DNA of 64,000 bases from Pseudobutyrivibrio ruminis CF1b (GCF_000424005.1 NZ_AUJB01000008.1:620001-684000), one strand, 5' to 3'; positions 1-8,002 are shown, counted from the first letter of the stretch. Notes: a model not told the origin generated them from the letters alone. Made by a program: numbers and translations.

Positions 1-458
1 GATTTCACAAAGATGTAGATACTGATCAGATTATCGCATCCCAGTATCTGCTATTCCCTACAATAGACGAGATGAAAGTGCATACTTTCGAATCGCTAAA
101 TTCAGATTTTGCATCTCAGGTGAAGCCGGGGGATTTTGTTGTAGCTGATGAGAATTTTGGCTGTGGCTCTTCCCGCGAGCAGGCACCTAGCGTGCTAAAG
201 GCTCTGGGAGTAAAGGCTGTTATCGCAAAGTCCTTTGCCCGTATTTTCTATCGTAATTCTATAAACATTGGTATGCCTGTAATTGTCAGCAAGGAGCTAT
301 ATGACGCTGTAAAAGATGGCGATGACATGGAACTTGATTTGCAGGCCGGTAAGATTACTGCAAACGGAAAAGAGTTTACATGTACGAAGCTTCCTGCAAA
401 GATGCAGGAGATTCTTGACCAGGGCGGATTGATAGCGTCCCTTGATAAGGAGGACTAG
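1..458 (+). CDS. 3-isopropylmalate dehydratase-type small subunit (5' truncated by window edge)
   Basis: The small (swivelling) subunit of an aconitase-family hydro-lyase that isomerises 2-hydroxy acids such as isopropylmalate. The open frame runs in from the left edge: before the first in-frame ATG at position 72 it already encodes family sequence ([13 protein letters not shown]), so the true start lies outside the window. The hallmark [10 protein letters not shown] motif is present. The substrate loop reads YLLF, hydrophobic, unlike the arginine-containing YLRT of archaeal homoaconitases, so an isopropylmalate- or methylmalate-like substrate is more likely than homoaconitate. It ends 3 nt before the large-subunit gene and is clearly paired with it. 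The exact substrate is not decidable here because a second pair follows. Confidence 0.88.
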   Translation, partial: FHKDVDTDQIIASQYLLFPTIDEMKVHTFESLNSDFASQVKPGDFVVADENFGCGSSREQAPSVLKALGVKAVIAKSFARIFYRNSINIGMPVIVSKELYDAVKDGDDMELDLQAGKITANGKEFTCTKLPAKMQEILDQGGLIASLDKED

Positions 459-461
459 ATT

Positions 462-1709
462 ATGGGCATGACAATGGCGGAAAAGATTATCGCTGCTGCG
501 GCAGGTAAGGAGAGCTGCAAAGCAGGCGATATAGAGACTGTTACTTTGGACAGACTTATGAGTAATGATGGCACCACCCATCTTACTATTGATATGTATA
601 ACAAATTGAAAAATCAGCGCATTGCTGATGTGGACAAGCTTGTATGGATTATTGATCACAACATTCCTGCAGACAGTCCAAAGACAGCCGCTTCTCACAA
701 GAAGATGCGCGATTTTGCAAGAGAGCATGGAATCACTTTTTACGAGGGCGAAGGAGTGTGCCATCAGGTAATGATGGAAAAGCATGTCCGTCCAGGTGAG
801 CTTATTTTTGGTGCAGATTCTCACACATGTGCCTATGGTGCACTTGGTGCATTTGGTACAGGTGTTGGATGTACAGATTATCTTTATGCAATGGTGACAG
901 GAACCTCATGGCTTCTTGTTCCAGAGACAATCAGATTCAACCTTCACGGCGCATTAAAAGAAGGCGTTTATGCCCGTGATTTGATTCTTACAATCATTGG
1001 ACGCATCTCTGCAAATGGTGCAAATTATAAGGCTATGGAGTTCGCAGGTGATGGCCTTAAGGGCCTTTCAATTGCAGATAGAATTTCTATCTGTAATCTC
1101 TGCGTGGAGGCTGGAGCTAAAACAGCGCTTATGGAAGTAGATGATGTGGCACTTGATTACCTCAAGGCCCATGGTCGTGAGCCAAAGGCTATCTTTAAGT
1201 CAGATGATGATGCAGTATTTTCAGAGGTATTTGATATTGATTTATCTGAGATTGAGCCAATCGTGGCAAAGCCTCATTTCGTAGATAATATCGTTCCAGT
1301 TTCTGAGTGTGAAGGCACTAAGATTGACGAAGCCTTCCTTGGAAGCTGTAACAATGGTCGTATAGAAGACCTTCGAGTTGGTGCTGCTGTAATAAAGGGA
1401 AAGCATGTTGCTGACAAGGTTAGATTCCTTGTGGTGCCAGCCAGCCGTGAGGTCTATAAGCAGGCTCTTCAGGAAGGTTTGCTAGATATCTTTATGAATG
1501 CAGGTGCAATGGTTATGAATCCAAACTGTTCTGTATGCTGGGGTGCCTGCCAGGGTGTCATCGGAGAAGGTGAGACTCTGATTTCTACGGGCACACGTAA
1601 CTTCAAGGGTCGCGCTGGACATAAGGATTCTTTCGTATATCTTGCATCAGCTGCTACCGTTACAGCGTCAGCTATTCGTGGATACATAACATCAGCAGAT
1701 AAAGTCTAG
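462..1709 (+). CDS. 3-isopropylmalate dehydratase-type large subunit (pair 1)
   Basis: Catalytic [4Fe-4S] large subunit of a LeuC/homoaconitase-type dehydratase, 415 aa, the usual length of the two-subunit bacterial/archaeal type. Cluster ligands are visible: Cys in GSCNNGR and the CxxC of NCSVCWGAC near the C-terminus; the ADSHT and CHQ signatures are also present. It starts at ATG 462 with AAGGAGG ahead of it, overlapping the end of the small-subunit gene. Compared with the second large subunit (2316-3557) the cluster loop differs (NCSVCWGAC versus GCGLCCGRG), suggesting the pairs have diverged in substrate. One could serve leucine synthesis and the other a citramalate-type isoleucine route, but that is inference. 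Confidence 0.9.
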   Translation: MGMTMAEKIIAAAAGKESCKAGDIETVTLDRLMSNDGTTHLTIDMYNKLKNQRIADVDKLVWIIDHNIPADSPKTAASHKKMRDFAREHGITFYEGEGVCHQVMMEKHVRPGELIFGADSHTCAYGALGAFGTGVGCTDYLYAMVTGTSWLLVPETIRFNLHGALKEGVYARDLILTIIGRISANGANYKAMEFAGDGLKGLSIADRISICNLCVEAGAKTALMEVDDVALDYLKAHGREPKAIFKSDDDAVFSEVFDIDLSEIEPIVAKPHFVDNIVPVSECEGTKIDEAFLGSCNNGRIEDLRVGAAVIKGKHVADKVRFLVVPASREVYKQALQEGLLDIFMNAGAMVMNPNCSVCWGACQGVIGEGETLISTGTRNFKGRAGHKDSFVYLASAATVTASAIRGYITSADKV

Positions 1710-1712
1710 AAC

Positions 1713-1798
1713 AAAATCTAATTCACAATGTATTTGCTTTCTGAATGAAACATGTTAGTTGAATGAAGAAAGACAAATTATTGTGAATGTAAGATTTT
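1713..1798 (+). repeat. Long imperfect inverted repeat between the two dehydratase pairs
   Basis: The arms begin AAAATCT near 1713 and end AGATTTT at 1798. ATTCACAAT on the left pairs with ATTGTGAAT on the right, and an inner block TATTTG..CTTTC pairs with GAAAG..CAAATT. The loop (about 1742-1767) contains TGAATGAA twice. No T-run follows, so it does not look like a simple terminator. It could be an mRNA stability or processing hairpin, a regulator binding site, or a small MITE-like repeat. Confidence 0.6.
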
Positions 1799-1822
1799 GA
1801 GCACAACATAGAGGATTTGAAA

Positions 1823-2302
1823 ATGAGTAAAATTTGGAAATTAGATAACGACATAGATACAGACATCATCTTACCTACAGAGTATCTCGCTTTTGAGACT
1901 GTGCAGGAGATGAAGCCTTATGCATTTTCTCCACTGAGACCGGAACTTGCAGCACAGATTCAGCCAGGAGATATGATTGTGGCAGGAAACAATTTCGGCT
2001 GTGGTTCATCAAGAGAGCAGGCGCCAGAGGTGGTAAAAGCTCTTGGTATTTCTTGCATTGTTGCAAAATCATTTGCAAGAATTTTCTTCAGAAATGCTAT
2101 TAACAATGGATTGCTTCTCATCGAGCAGCCTGATTTATATGATGAGGTAAATGAAGGCGATGAAGCAGAGGTTATTCCTGGAAAGGAAATTATTGTTAAT
2201 GGTAAATCCTATCCAATAGCTAGTCTCCCAGAAAATCTTACAGAGATTTTGGAGGCAGGCGGTCTTGTGAAGGCCATGAGAAAGCGTAACGGATTAGATT
2301 AA
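1823..2302 (+). CDS. leuD: 3-isopropylmalate dehydratase small subunit (pair 2)
   Basis: Second small subunit, 159 aa from ATG 1823; a TTG two codons upstream would leave only 2 nt to the GAGG ribosome-binding site, whereas the ATG has an 8-nt spacer. It carries DIDTDIILPTEYL and the [10 protein letters not shown] motif. The substrate loop reads YLAF (YLLF in the first copy). The protein is clearly paralogous to the truncated gene at the left edge, and it is followed after 13 nt by its own large subunit. The leuD name is given by family; which of the two pairs is the true leucine enzyme is not settled by sequence alone. Confidence 0.87.
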   Translation: MSKIWKLDNDIDTDIILPTEYLAFETVQEMKPYAFSPLRPELAAQIQPGDMIVAGNNFGCGSSREQAPEVVKALGISCIVAKSFARIFFRNAINNGLLLIEQPDLYDEVNEGDEAEVIPGKEIIVNGKSYPIASLPENLTEILEAGGLVKAMRKRNGLD

Positions 2303-2315
2303 TTGGGAGAATGGA

Positions 2316-3557
2316 ATGGGACATACACTTGTTGAAAAAATAATTGGAAATAAGGTTGGACATGAAGTCAAACCTGGAGATATCGTTACTGTTGATGTGG
2401 ACTGGTGCATGATTGATGACATCATGGTTCCTTTTGCAGTTCAGAAATTTGAGGAAATGGGATTTAAGAAGGTGGCCAAGCCAGATGGTGTGGTGCTGAT
2501 TTATGATCATTTCCTTCCAGCTACTCAGGTAGATGACAGCAGACATTTCAGAGTGGGAGATGAGTTCGCTGAAAAATATGGACTCAAAAATGTTCACCGC
2601 ACAGATGGAATCTGCCACCAGCTTATGACAGAAGCTGGTTATGTAAAGCCAGGAGATATTGCTTTTGGAACAGACAGCCACACTGTTACTTATGGCTGTG
2701 TAGGAGCATTTTCTACTGGTATCGGATATACGGAAATGGCAGGTATTCTTGGTACAGGTCAGCTTTGGATCAAGGTTCCTGAGACTATTAAAGTGGAGAT
2801 TGAAGGAACACTCCATGGTAATGTCACATCAAAGGATATAATCCTTAGAATCATTGGAGATTTGACTGCTTCAGGTGCTACTTATCAGGCTATTGAATTT
2901 ACAGGAAGTACTGTAGATGCCATGAGTGTAGCCAGCCGTATGACTATGTCAAACATGTCAGTAGAAGCCGGTGCAAAGTGCGGACTTTTTGCTCCAGATG
3001 AGAAGACTTGCGATTACTGCAAGATTCCTTACGACGATAGCATTAAAGCACTTCATGCTGATAATGATGCCCAGTATTCAAAGATTCTTAGATACAAGGC
3101 AGAGGATTTCAAACCAGTTTGTGCCTGCCCATCACTTGTGGATAATATTAAGCCTGTTAAGGAGCTTAAGGGCACAAAGGTAGATCAGGTATTTATCGGT
3201 TCATGCACAAACGGAAGATTGGAAGACCTTAGAGCTGCTGCCACAATCCTTAAGGGAAAACATGTGGCACCATTTGTAAAACTTATTGTTACACCAGCCA
3301 GTCGTAAGATTTATCGTGAGGCACTGGCAGATGGAACATTAGAGATTCTCTCAGATGCAGGAGCTATCATTACCACACCAGGCTGCGGACTTTGCTGCGG
3401 TCGAGGAGGCGGAATCCTTTCTGATGATGAGGTGGTTGTTGCCACAAACAACAGAAACTTCCTTGGTAGAATGGGAACAAGTAAGGTTCAGATTTATCTT
3501 GCAAGCCCTGTAACAGCTGCAGCTACTGCAATAGCAGGAGAGATTGTGGAAGGATAG
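2316..3557 (+). CDS. leuC: 3-isopropylmalate dehydratase large subunit (pair 2)
   Basis: Large [4Fe-4S] subunit, 413 aa, same family as 462-1709. Cluster cysteines are seen in GSCTNGR and in the GCGLCCGRGGG loop, the latter closer to canonical LeuC. GTDSHT and ICHQ motifs are present. It starts at ATG 2316 behind GGGAG. It is the last gene of the run: an intrinsic terminator follows within 20 nt. With its small subunit it would convert 2-isopropylmalate to 3-isopropylmalate in leucine synthesis, though the neighbouring paralogous pair leaves the assignment of substrates open. Confidence 0.9.
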   Translation: MGHTLVEKIIGNKVGHEVKPGDIVTVDVDWCMIDDIMVPFAVQKFEEMGFKKVAKPDGVVLIYDHFLPATQVDDSRHFRVGDEFAEKYGLKNVHRTDGICHQLMTEAGYVKPGDIAFGTDSHTVTYGCVGAFSTGIGYTEMAGILGTGQLWIKVPETIKVEIEGTLHGNVTSKDIILRIIGDLTASGATYQAIEFTGSTVDAMSVASRMTMSNMSVEAGAKCGLFAPDEKTCDYCKIPYDDSIKALHADNDAQYSKILRYKAEDFKPVCACPSLVDNIKPVKELKGTKVDQVFIGSCTNGRLEDLRAAATILKGKHVAPFVKLIVTPASRKIYREALADGTLEILSDAGAIITTPGCGLCCGRGGGILSDDEVVVATNNRNFLGRMGTSKVQIYLASPVTAAATAIAGEIVEG

Positions 3558-3574
3558 ATGAAATAAAAATATTT

Positions 3575-3598
3575 GAGGACCTGAGGGTCCTCTTTTTT
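3575..3598 (+). terminator. Intrinsic terminator after dehydratase pairs
   Basis: GAGGACC (3575-3581), loop TGAG, GGTCCTC (3586-3592), then six T. Confidence 0.92.
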
Positions 3599-3619
3599 AT
3601 GTCGAAAATATAAGATTTG

Positions 3620-3637
3620 TTGCGCAGAATTGCGCAA
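3620..3637. promoter_or_regulatory. Paired TTGCGCA sites upstream of amylase promoter
   Basis: TTGCGCA at 3620-3626 and TTGCGCAA at 3630-3637 lie exactly 10 bp apart, one helical turn. A third TTGCGCAA lies at 3790-3797, downstream of the promoter. The octamer is itself a palindrome, as expected for a dimeric repressor such as a LacI/MalR-family sugar regulator. Function is inferred. Confidence 0.5.
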
Positions 3638-3705
3638 TTAGAAAGAAAAAATATACAAAATGACTAATCAATATTTGTAATTGTTTCTGAAAATGGTAAA
3701 TAATA

Positions 3706-3735
3706 TTGACACAGGTGTGTATTATCAGCTATTTT
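3706..3735 (+). promoter_or_regulatory. Probable amylase promoter
   Basis: TTGACA at 3706-3711 and TATTTT at 3730-3735 with an 18-bp spacer. It lies between the upstream paired TTGCGCA sites and the downstream TGGAAACGTTTCCA palindrome, so repressor sites flank it on both sides. Confidence 0.6.
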
Positions 3736-3751
3736 AAGTATCGTAATGAGC

Positions 3752-3765
3752 TGGAAACGTTTCCA
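3752..3765. promoter_or_regulatory. Perfect 14-bp palindrome, LacI/CcpA-type operator
   Basis: TGGAAACGTTTCCA with a central CG resembles a cre or LacI-family operator. It sits about 15-30 bp downstream of the -10 element, where a bound repressor would block initiation or act as a roadblock. Likely meaning: catabolite or maltose-type control of the amylase. Confidence 0.6.
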
Positions 3766-3845
3766 CAAGACCGGTTAATGCGGAACCGTTTGCGCAACAT
3801 TGAAGGGGATCCCAATTATAATGTATGAGAAAATGGAGGATAAGG

Positions 3846-5642
3846 ATGTTTAACAAAAGAATGGGTCGCAGTGTTTTATCACTATTAGTGGCCTCTGGTT
3901 TAGTATTTAGTGGTTTTAGTATTAACACTGAAACTGTTGAAGCAGCTCAAACTGGTGCATACGGTCTTCAGTCAAATATTAAAGATGGCAATATTCTACA
4001 TTGCTTCGACTGGACATATCAGCAGATAATTGATGAGCTTCCAAATATTGCGGCAGCTGGATTTTCTACAGTTCAAACTTCACCTGCTCAGGCGGCAAGC
4101 TGCTCAAGAGGTGGAATCTGGTATATGCTTTACCAACCAAATGGTTTTTATGTTGGCGATGCAGGTCTTGGTTCAGAAAGTGACTTAAGAAGACTTTGTC
4201 AGGAAGCAGACAAATATGGAATCAAGGTTGTAGTCGACGTCGTAGCAAATCACCTTGCTGGCGATCACGCAAACATCGATGGTAGCCTTAAGGATTCAAG
4301 TCACTGGCATAACGAGTGGGGCGGTATTGATTACAACAATCGTCATCAGATTACTCACAGAGATATCGGTATGCCAGATATTAATTCAGAGGATCCTTAT
4401 GTTCAGAATAAAGTAAAGAATTACATCTCTCAGCTTAAGTCTGATGGAGTTGATGGAATCAGATGGGATGCTGCAAAGCACATTTCTGTTCCATCAGAAA
4501 ATTGCAGCTTCTGGAGAAATGTAATTGATAACTCAATTTTCAATTATGGTGAGATTCTTGATCAGCCTGTAGTCGGTAATGACTCATACGCACAAAGACT
4601 TATGAGCGAGTATACAGATTATATGTCTGTAACTGATTCAGTTTATAGTGCTACAGTAATGCAGGCTTTAAATCAGGGCTCTGTTCCATACAGCTATGGT
4701 TATTGGACAACAGCAAATGGTATCGAGGACAATGAGGTGATTTACTTCGCTGAAAGTCACGATACATATTCTAATCATTCGCAAGGGGAGGGCGGCTGGA
4801 CTAAGTATATTGACCAGAACAAAGTTGACAGAGCATATGCAATCCTTGGTTCAAAAGCAAATTCATCAGCACTTTACTTCTCAAGACCATATGCTAAAGA
4901 AAAGACAGCAATCAAGGTTGGCGAAAAGGGAAGCACACACTTTACAAGCCCTGAAGTTGCTGCAGTAAATAAGCTTCATAACCAGTGTGCAGGCGAGAAG
5001 GAATACTATTCTACATATGGAAATGTAGCTATCGTAGCAAGACAGTCAGGTGCTACACTTGTTTTAGGCTCAGGATCAAATTGGGATGTAAGTGTTTCAA
5101 ATCCAGGAAGTACACTTAGAAGTGGTACATATAAGGATCTTGTAAGTGGAAGCACATTTACAGTAGATGGATCAAATATCAGAGGTCACGTTGGATCAAC
5201 AGGTATTGCAGTTTTACTTAAGGATGTTGGCCCAACTCCAACACCTACACCAACCCCAACACCTACACCAACCCCAACACCAACCCCAACACCTACACCA
5301 ACTCCAACACCTACACCAACTCCAACACCACCAATCGAGAATGAAATTACAGTTTACTTCTCAAATAATGCTAATTGGAGCAATGTATATGTATATACAT
5401 GGGGTGGCAGTGATACAACAGGTTGGCCAGGAAAGGCTGCAACTTTTGTAAAGAAGAACGAGTACAACGAGTCAGTTTATTCTGCTAAGATTCCAAAGGA
5501 TATTAAGGGATTGATTTTCTCTGATGGAAATGGAAGACAGACAGTAGATATTAATTCTGGGTTTGTTGATGGATTAGGATATTATATTTCAGGAAATTCA
5601 GGTAACAAGAGTACAGTTGGCACCTATACTTTTTCTAATTAA
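3846..5642 (+). CDS. Secreted GH13 alpha-amylase with PT linker and starch-binding module
   Basis: Extracellular alpha-amylase, 598 aa. Start chosen at ATG 3846, which has GGAGGA at 3835-3840; an upstream in-frame ATG at 3825 has no ribosome-binding site and would lengthen the signal peptide unnaturally. The N-terminus is a signal peptide (KKR-type basic start, hydrophobic core, probable cut after VEA near residue 34). The GH13 (beta/alpha)8 motifs follow in order: DVVANH (~128), GIRWDAAKH with the nucleophile Asp (~205), GEILD with the acid/base Glu (~235), and ESHD (~303). A proline-threonine linker (~462-496) leads to a C-terminal ~95-residue module (VYFSNNANWSNVYVY, GWPGK) that resembles CBM26. 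It stands alone between terminators with its own sugar-type operators. Confidence 0.93.
   Translation: MFNKRMGRSVLSLLVASGLVFSGFSINTETVEAAQTGAYGLQSNIKDGNILHCFDWTYQQIIDELPNIAAAGFSTVQTSPAQAASCSRGGIWYMLYQPNGFYVGDAGLGSESDLRRLCQEADKYGIKVVVDVVANHLAGDHANIDGSLKDSSHWHNEWGGIDYNNRHQITHRDIGMPDINSEDPYVQNKVKNYISQLKSDGVDGIRWDAAKHISVPSENCSFWRNVIDNSIFNYGEILDQPVVGNDSYAQRLMSEYTDYMSVTDSVYSATVMQALNQGSVPYSYGYWTTANGIEDNEVIYFAESHDTYSNHSQGEGGWTKYIDQNKVDRAYAILGSKANSSALYFSRPYAKEKTAIKVGEKGSTHFTSPEVAAVNKLHNQCAGEKEYYSTYGNVAIVARQSGATLVLGSGSNWDVSVSNPGSTLRSGTYKDLVSGSTFTVDGSNIRGHVGSTGIAVLLKDVGPTPTPTPTPTPTPTPTPTPTPTPTPTPTPTPTPPIENEITVYFSNNANWSNVYVYTWGGSDTTGWPGKAATFVKKNEYNESVYSAKIPKDIKGLIFSDGNGRQTVDINSGFVDGLGYYISGNSGNKSTVGTYTFSN
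5231..5332 (+). repeat. PT-repeat coding tract (amylase linker)
   Basis: About 100 bp of near-perfect 6- and 12-bp repeats (CCAACACCTACA type) encode alternating Pro-Thr, a flexible and probably glycosylated linker between catalytic domain and starch-binding module. Such a tract can change length by slippage. Confidence 0.9.
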
Positions 5643-5659
5643 TATTCCTTAAACGGAAG

Positions 5660-5688
5660 GAGGATTCGCATTTGCGAATCCTTCTTTT
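5660..5688 (+). terminator. Intrinsic terminator after amylase
   Basis: GGATTCGC (5662-5669), loop ATTT, GCGAATCC (5674-5681), then TTCTTTT. It lies between convergent genes and may serve both strands. Confidence 0.85.
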
Positions 5689-5706
5689 GTTGATGGGTTA
5701 ATCTTG

Positions 5707-6639
5707 TTATGCCTCAAAATATTCTTTTACTTTAGCTTCATTTATTTCTTCACCGATAATAATGAATACTTCCTGACCAACAGGCATTTGATTAAGCTCA
5801 AAGTCTTCTTTTGTAGCATTAAACTGATACCACACATCATCTTCCTTAAAGAATCCTTTGGCTCTAAAGATTTTGCCAAAGGCTGGGTCAGACATAAGTG
5901 CATCGATTTTTTCTTTAAGTCCGTCCTTTTTCATAGGAAGTTCCAGGAAGTAAAGAGTCTTGTAACCTGCATCATCAGTTCCAAGCTTCTTTATATATGA
6001 ATGTGTGCTGTAGCCGCTGTTTGAGATTTTATCAAAATCGGCAGAAACAAGTTCATTCCAGTCCTTGGAAAAAACGATTGAATCAATATTCTTATTAAGC
6101 TTTGCCTTTTCGGCAGCCCTTTTAAGATGAGAGATAGTAGCCGTGATATGAGCATCATCTGTCATCTGGCTTCGGCTGAGAACAATCACTCCTGCATTTG
6201 CAATCTGAGATGCAAGGAAGAAATCTGAATCCTCAGAAAGGTTTTCGTCAAGCTTCGCATCTACGATAGTGATTACATTTCCTATTTCATACCATCTATC
6301 CAGTGGTTCATCTCTAAGTGAATCGAAGAATTCATCTACGTCAAAAATTCCAGAAGGTTCGATAATGACTCTGTCATAGCCACTCATTCCCATGGAAATA
6401 AGTTTTGTTTTAAAACGTCTTCTGTGGCAGTCTGCATCGCATCCCCCGGCAACCATTTCAAGCTCACAATTGTCGCCGCGAAGCTCATTTAGTAATAACA
6501 TATCTACATTTACAGCACCGTAATCATTTTCAAGAATACCAATTCGCTGACCCTGATCTATAAAGTGCTTTGCATATTTTTTAAGGAAAGTGGTCTTACC
6601 GCTTCCCAGGAAGCCTGTAATCAAGTCGACTTTTATCAT
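5707..6639 (-). CDS. CobW/P47K-family GTPase, divergent variant
   Basis: A 310-aa G3E-family protein of the kind used as metal chaperones. The Walker A motif (GFLGSGKTT) is intact near residue 9, and VIIEPSG and IVDA correspond to the family's switch and Walker B region. Two hallmarks are altered. The zinc-binding GCxCC motif is replaced by GGCDADCHRR, and the guanine-specificity motif NKxD is replaced by LSRSQ. The C-terminal CobW_C-like half (residues ~215-310, with a KGFFK segment) is present. It is convergent with the amylase and divergent from the PfkB kinase, so there is no operon partner to name a metal. A GTP/metal role is uncertain given the changed motifs. Confidence 0.75.
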   Translation of the reverse strand: MIKVDLITGFLGSGKTTFLKKYAKHFIDQGQRIGILENDYGAVNVDMLLLNELRGDNCELEMVAGGCDADCHRRRFKTKLISMGMSGYDRVIIEPSGIFDVDEFFDSLRDEPLDRWYEIGNVITIVDAKLDENLSEDSDFFLASQIANAGVIVLSRSQMTDDAHITATISHLKRAAEKAKLNKNIDSIVFSKDWNELVSADFDKISNSGYSTHSYIKKLGTDDAGYKTLYFLELPMKKDGLKEKIDALMSDPAFGKIFRAKGFFKEDDVWYQFNATKEDFELNQMPVGQEVFIIIGEEINEAKVKEYFEA

Positions 6640-6673
6640 TTGTTACACCTCAAAATTTTTTAAACACAATTAT

Positions 6674-6701
6674 TTGATATTATAGCATGTAGTGTTATAA
6701 T
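6674..6701 (+). promoter_or_regulatory. Promoter of the PfkB kinase gene
   Basis: TTGATA (6674-6679), 16-bp spacer, TATAAT (6696-6701), 34 bp before the start codon. Confidence 0.7.
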
Positions 6702-6735
6702 CAAAAATACTATTTTTAAAAGGAGTATAGATTTC

Positions 6736-7662
6736 ATGGGAATTGTAGTTTTAGGAGCAGTATTTATTGATATTAAAGGACACTCTACAGCAAGTTATAT
6801 TCCAGCTGGTAGAAATGTTGGTACTGTAGAAGAGGTACACGGTGGTGTAAGTAGAAATGTAGTTGAGGATATTGCAAATGTTGAACTCAGACCTACATTT
6901 GTCAGCCTCGTTGATGATAGTGGTATCGGTACAGGTGTTTTAGATAAGCTTAACAATCACAAGGTAGATACAAGATTTGTTCGTCGCACACCAGACGGAA
7001 TGGGCAAGTGGCTTGCGGTATTTGATAATCATGGTGATGTTGTTGCATCTATCTCAAAGCGTCCAGATCTTTCAGAAATCAACAATATTCTTGATGAGCA
7101 GGGTGATGAGATTTTCAAGGATGCAGACAGTATAGCTCTTGAAATCGATATGGAAAAGGACACTATCAAGAGAGTGTTCAAATATGCAGAAAAGTACAAT
7201 CTTAAGGTTTATGCTGCAGTTTCAAATATGAGTATTGCAGTTGAACGTCGTGATTTCCTTAAGAATGTTGAGTGCTTTGTATGTAATCAGCAGGAAGCTG
7301 GAATCCTTTTCATGGATGACTATTCAGAGAAGACTCCAGAGGAGATGCAGGATATCTTATCTAAGAAGATTCAGGGTGCACAGATTAAGAAGATGATTGT
7401 TACTCTTGGTGGACAGGGTGCCGTATATGCTGATATTGATGGAAACACAGGATTCGTTCCAGCAAGAAAGGTAGATGTTAAGGATACAACAGGCGCAGGA
7501 GATTCATTCTTCGCAGGTGTTACTATTGGTCTTACATATGGAAAGACAATGGAAGAGGCTTGTGAGATTGGTTCAACACTTGCTGCATCTGTTATTGTTA
7601 CTTCAGACAATGTATGTCCAAGATTCTTACCAAGTGAGTTTGGTATCGAGGTTAATGACTAG
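6736..7662 (+). CDS. PfkB-family carbohydrate kinase
   Basis: Cytoplasmic sugar or nucleoside kinase of the ribokinase fold, 308 aa. The C-terminal signature DTTGAGDSFFAGV (near residue 255) holds the anion hole and the catalytic base Asp; the N-terminal GGVSRNVVEDIANV corresponds to the family's GG..N substrate motif. It starts at ATG 6736 behind AAAGGAG. It is monocistronic with its own promoter. Nothing around it names the substrate; pseudouridine, ribose or an aminoimidazole riboside type substrate are all possible for this family. Confidence 0.85.
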   Translation: MGIVVLGAVFIDIKGHSTASYIPAGRNVGTVEEVHGGVSRNVVEDIANVELRPTFVSLVDDSGIGTGVLDKLNNHKVDTRFVRRTPDGMGKWLAVFDNHGDVVASISKRPDLSEINNILDEQGDEIFKDADSIALEIDMEKDTIKRVFKYAEKYNLKVYAAVSNMSIAVERRDFLKNVECFVCNQQEAGILFMDDYSEKTPEEMQDILSKKIQGAQIKKMIVTLGGQGAVYADIDGNTGFVPARKVDVKDTTGAGDSFFAGVTIGLTYGKTMEEACEIGSTLAASVIVTSDNVCPRFLPSEFGIEVND

Positions 7663-7696
7663 TAGTTTAAGCCAGAATCTGGAAGAGATAAATTGT

Positions 7697-7725
7697 TTGC
7701 ATCGGCCATACAATATGCTTATAAT
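7697..7725 (+). promoter_or_regulatory. Promoter of the 57-residue ORF
   Basis: TTGCAT (7697-7702), 17-bp spacer, TATAAT (7720-7725). A terminator at 7929-7966 closes the unit, so the small ORF has a complete transcription unit of its own. Confidence 0.65.
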
Positions 7726-7753
7726 AGTGACTTGAAAGGATTTCAAAGGCTGT

Positions 7754-7927
7754 ATGACAGATAGGGAGAATATCAATTACAGACAGTTGTATTTTGATAT
7801 AGATGGGACAATCAAACAGGAGACATACGTGTTTCACAGAGAGATGACAGCTGAGGAACAGGAAAAGTATGACTCATTAGTATCTGATTCCAATCAGATG
7901 ACAATATTTGACTTTTTAAAGGCATAG
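7754..7927 (+). CDS. Small protein of unknown function (57 aa)
   Basis: Read from the sequence: ATG 7754 to TAG 7925-7927, with AAAGG 4 nt upstream of the start, a consensus-like promoter before it and an intrinsic terminator right after it. The protein begins MTDRENINYRQLYFDIDGT and ends NQMTIFDFLKA; it is acidic and soluble. FDIDGT looks like HAD motif I, but the protein is far too short for a HAD phosphatase. The end contains QMTIF, similar to the QLxLF pentapeptide by which proteins bind the DNA polymerase beta clamp. No family was recognised. Confidence 0.65.
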   Translation: MTDRENINYRQLYFDIDGTIKQETYVFHREMTAEEQEKYDSLVSDSNQMTIFDFLKA

Positions 7928-7928
7928 G

Positions 7929-7966
7929 ACTCCAAGGCTTTGAGGTTTCAAAGCTTTGGAGTTTTG
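7929..7966 (+). terminator. Intrinsic terminator
   Basis: A long stem ACTCCAAGGCTTTGA (7929-7943) / TCAAAGCTTTGGAGT (7948-7962), then TTTTG. Two pairs are mismatched or wobble. Confidence 0.88.
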
Positions 7967-8002
7967 TTTATATATAATTATTAGATGGGAGAGAAATTTA
8001 TT

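Noticed and set aside
297-824. 175-aa minus ORF over dehydratase genes
   Set aside because: Shadow of two convincing plus-strand genes; low-complexity His/Cys/Leu composition.
2238-2816. 192-aa minus ORF over leuD/leuC
   Set aside because: Shadow frame with no recognisable domain or RBS.
7754-7927. HAD phosphatase fragment or pseudogene
   Set aside because: Only the DxDGT-like segment is present; promoter, RBS and terminator frame a complete short ORF, so it is not a remnant.
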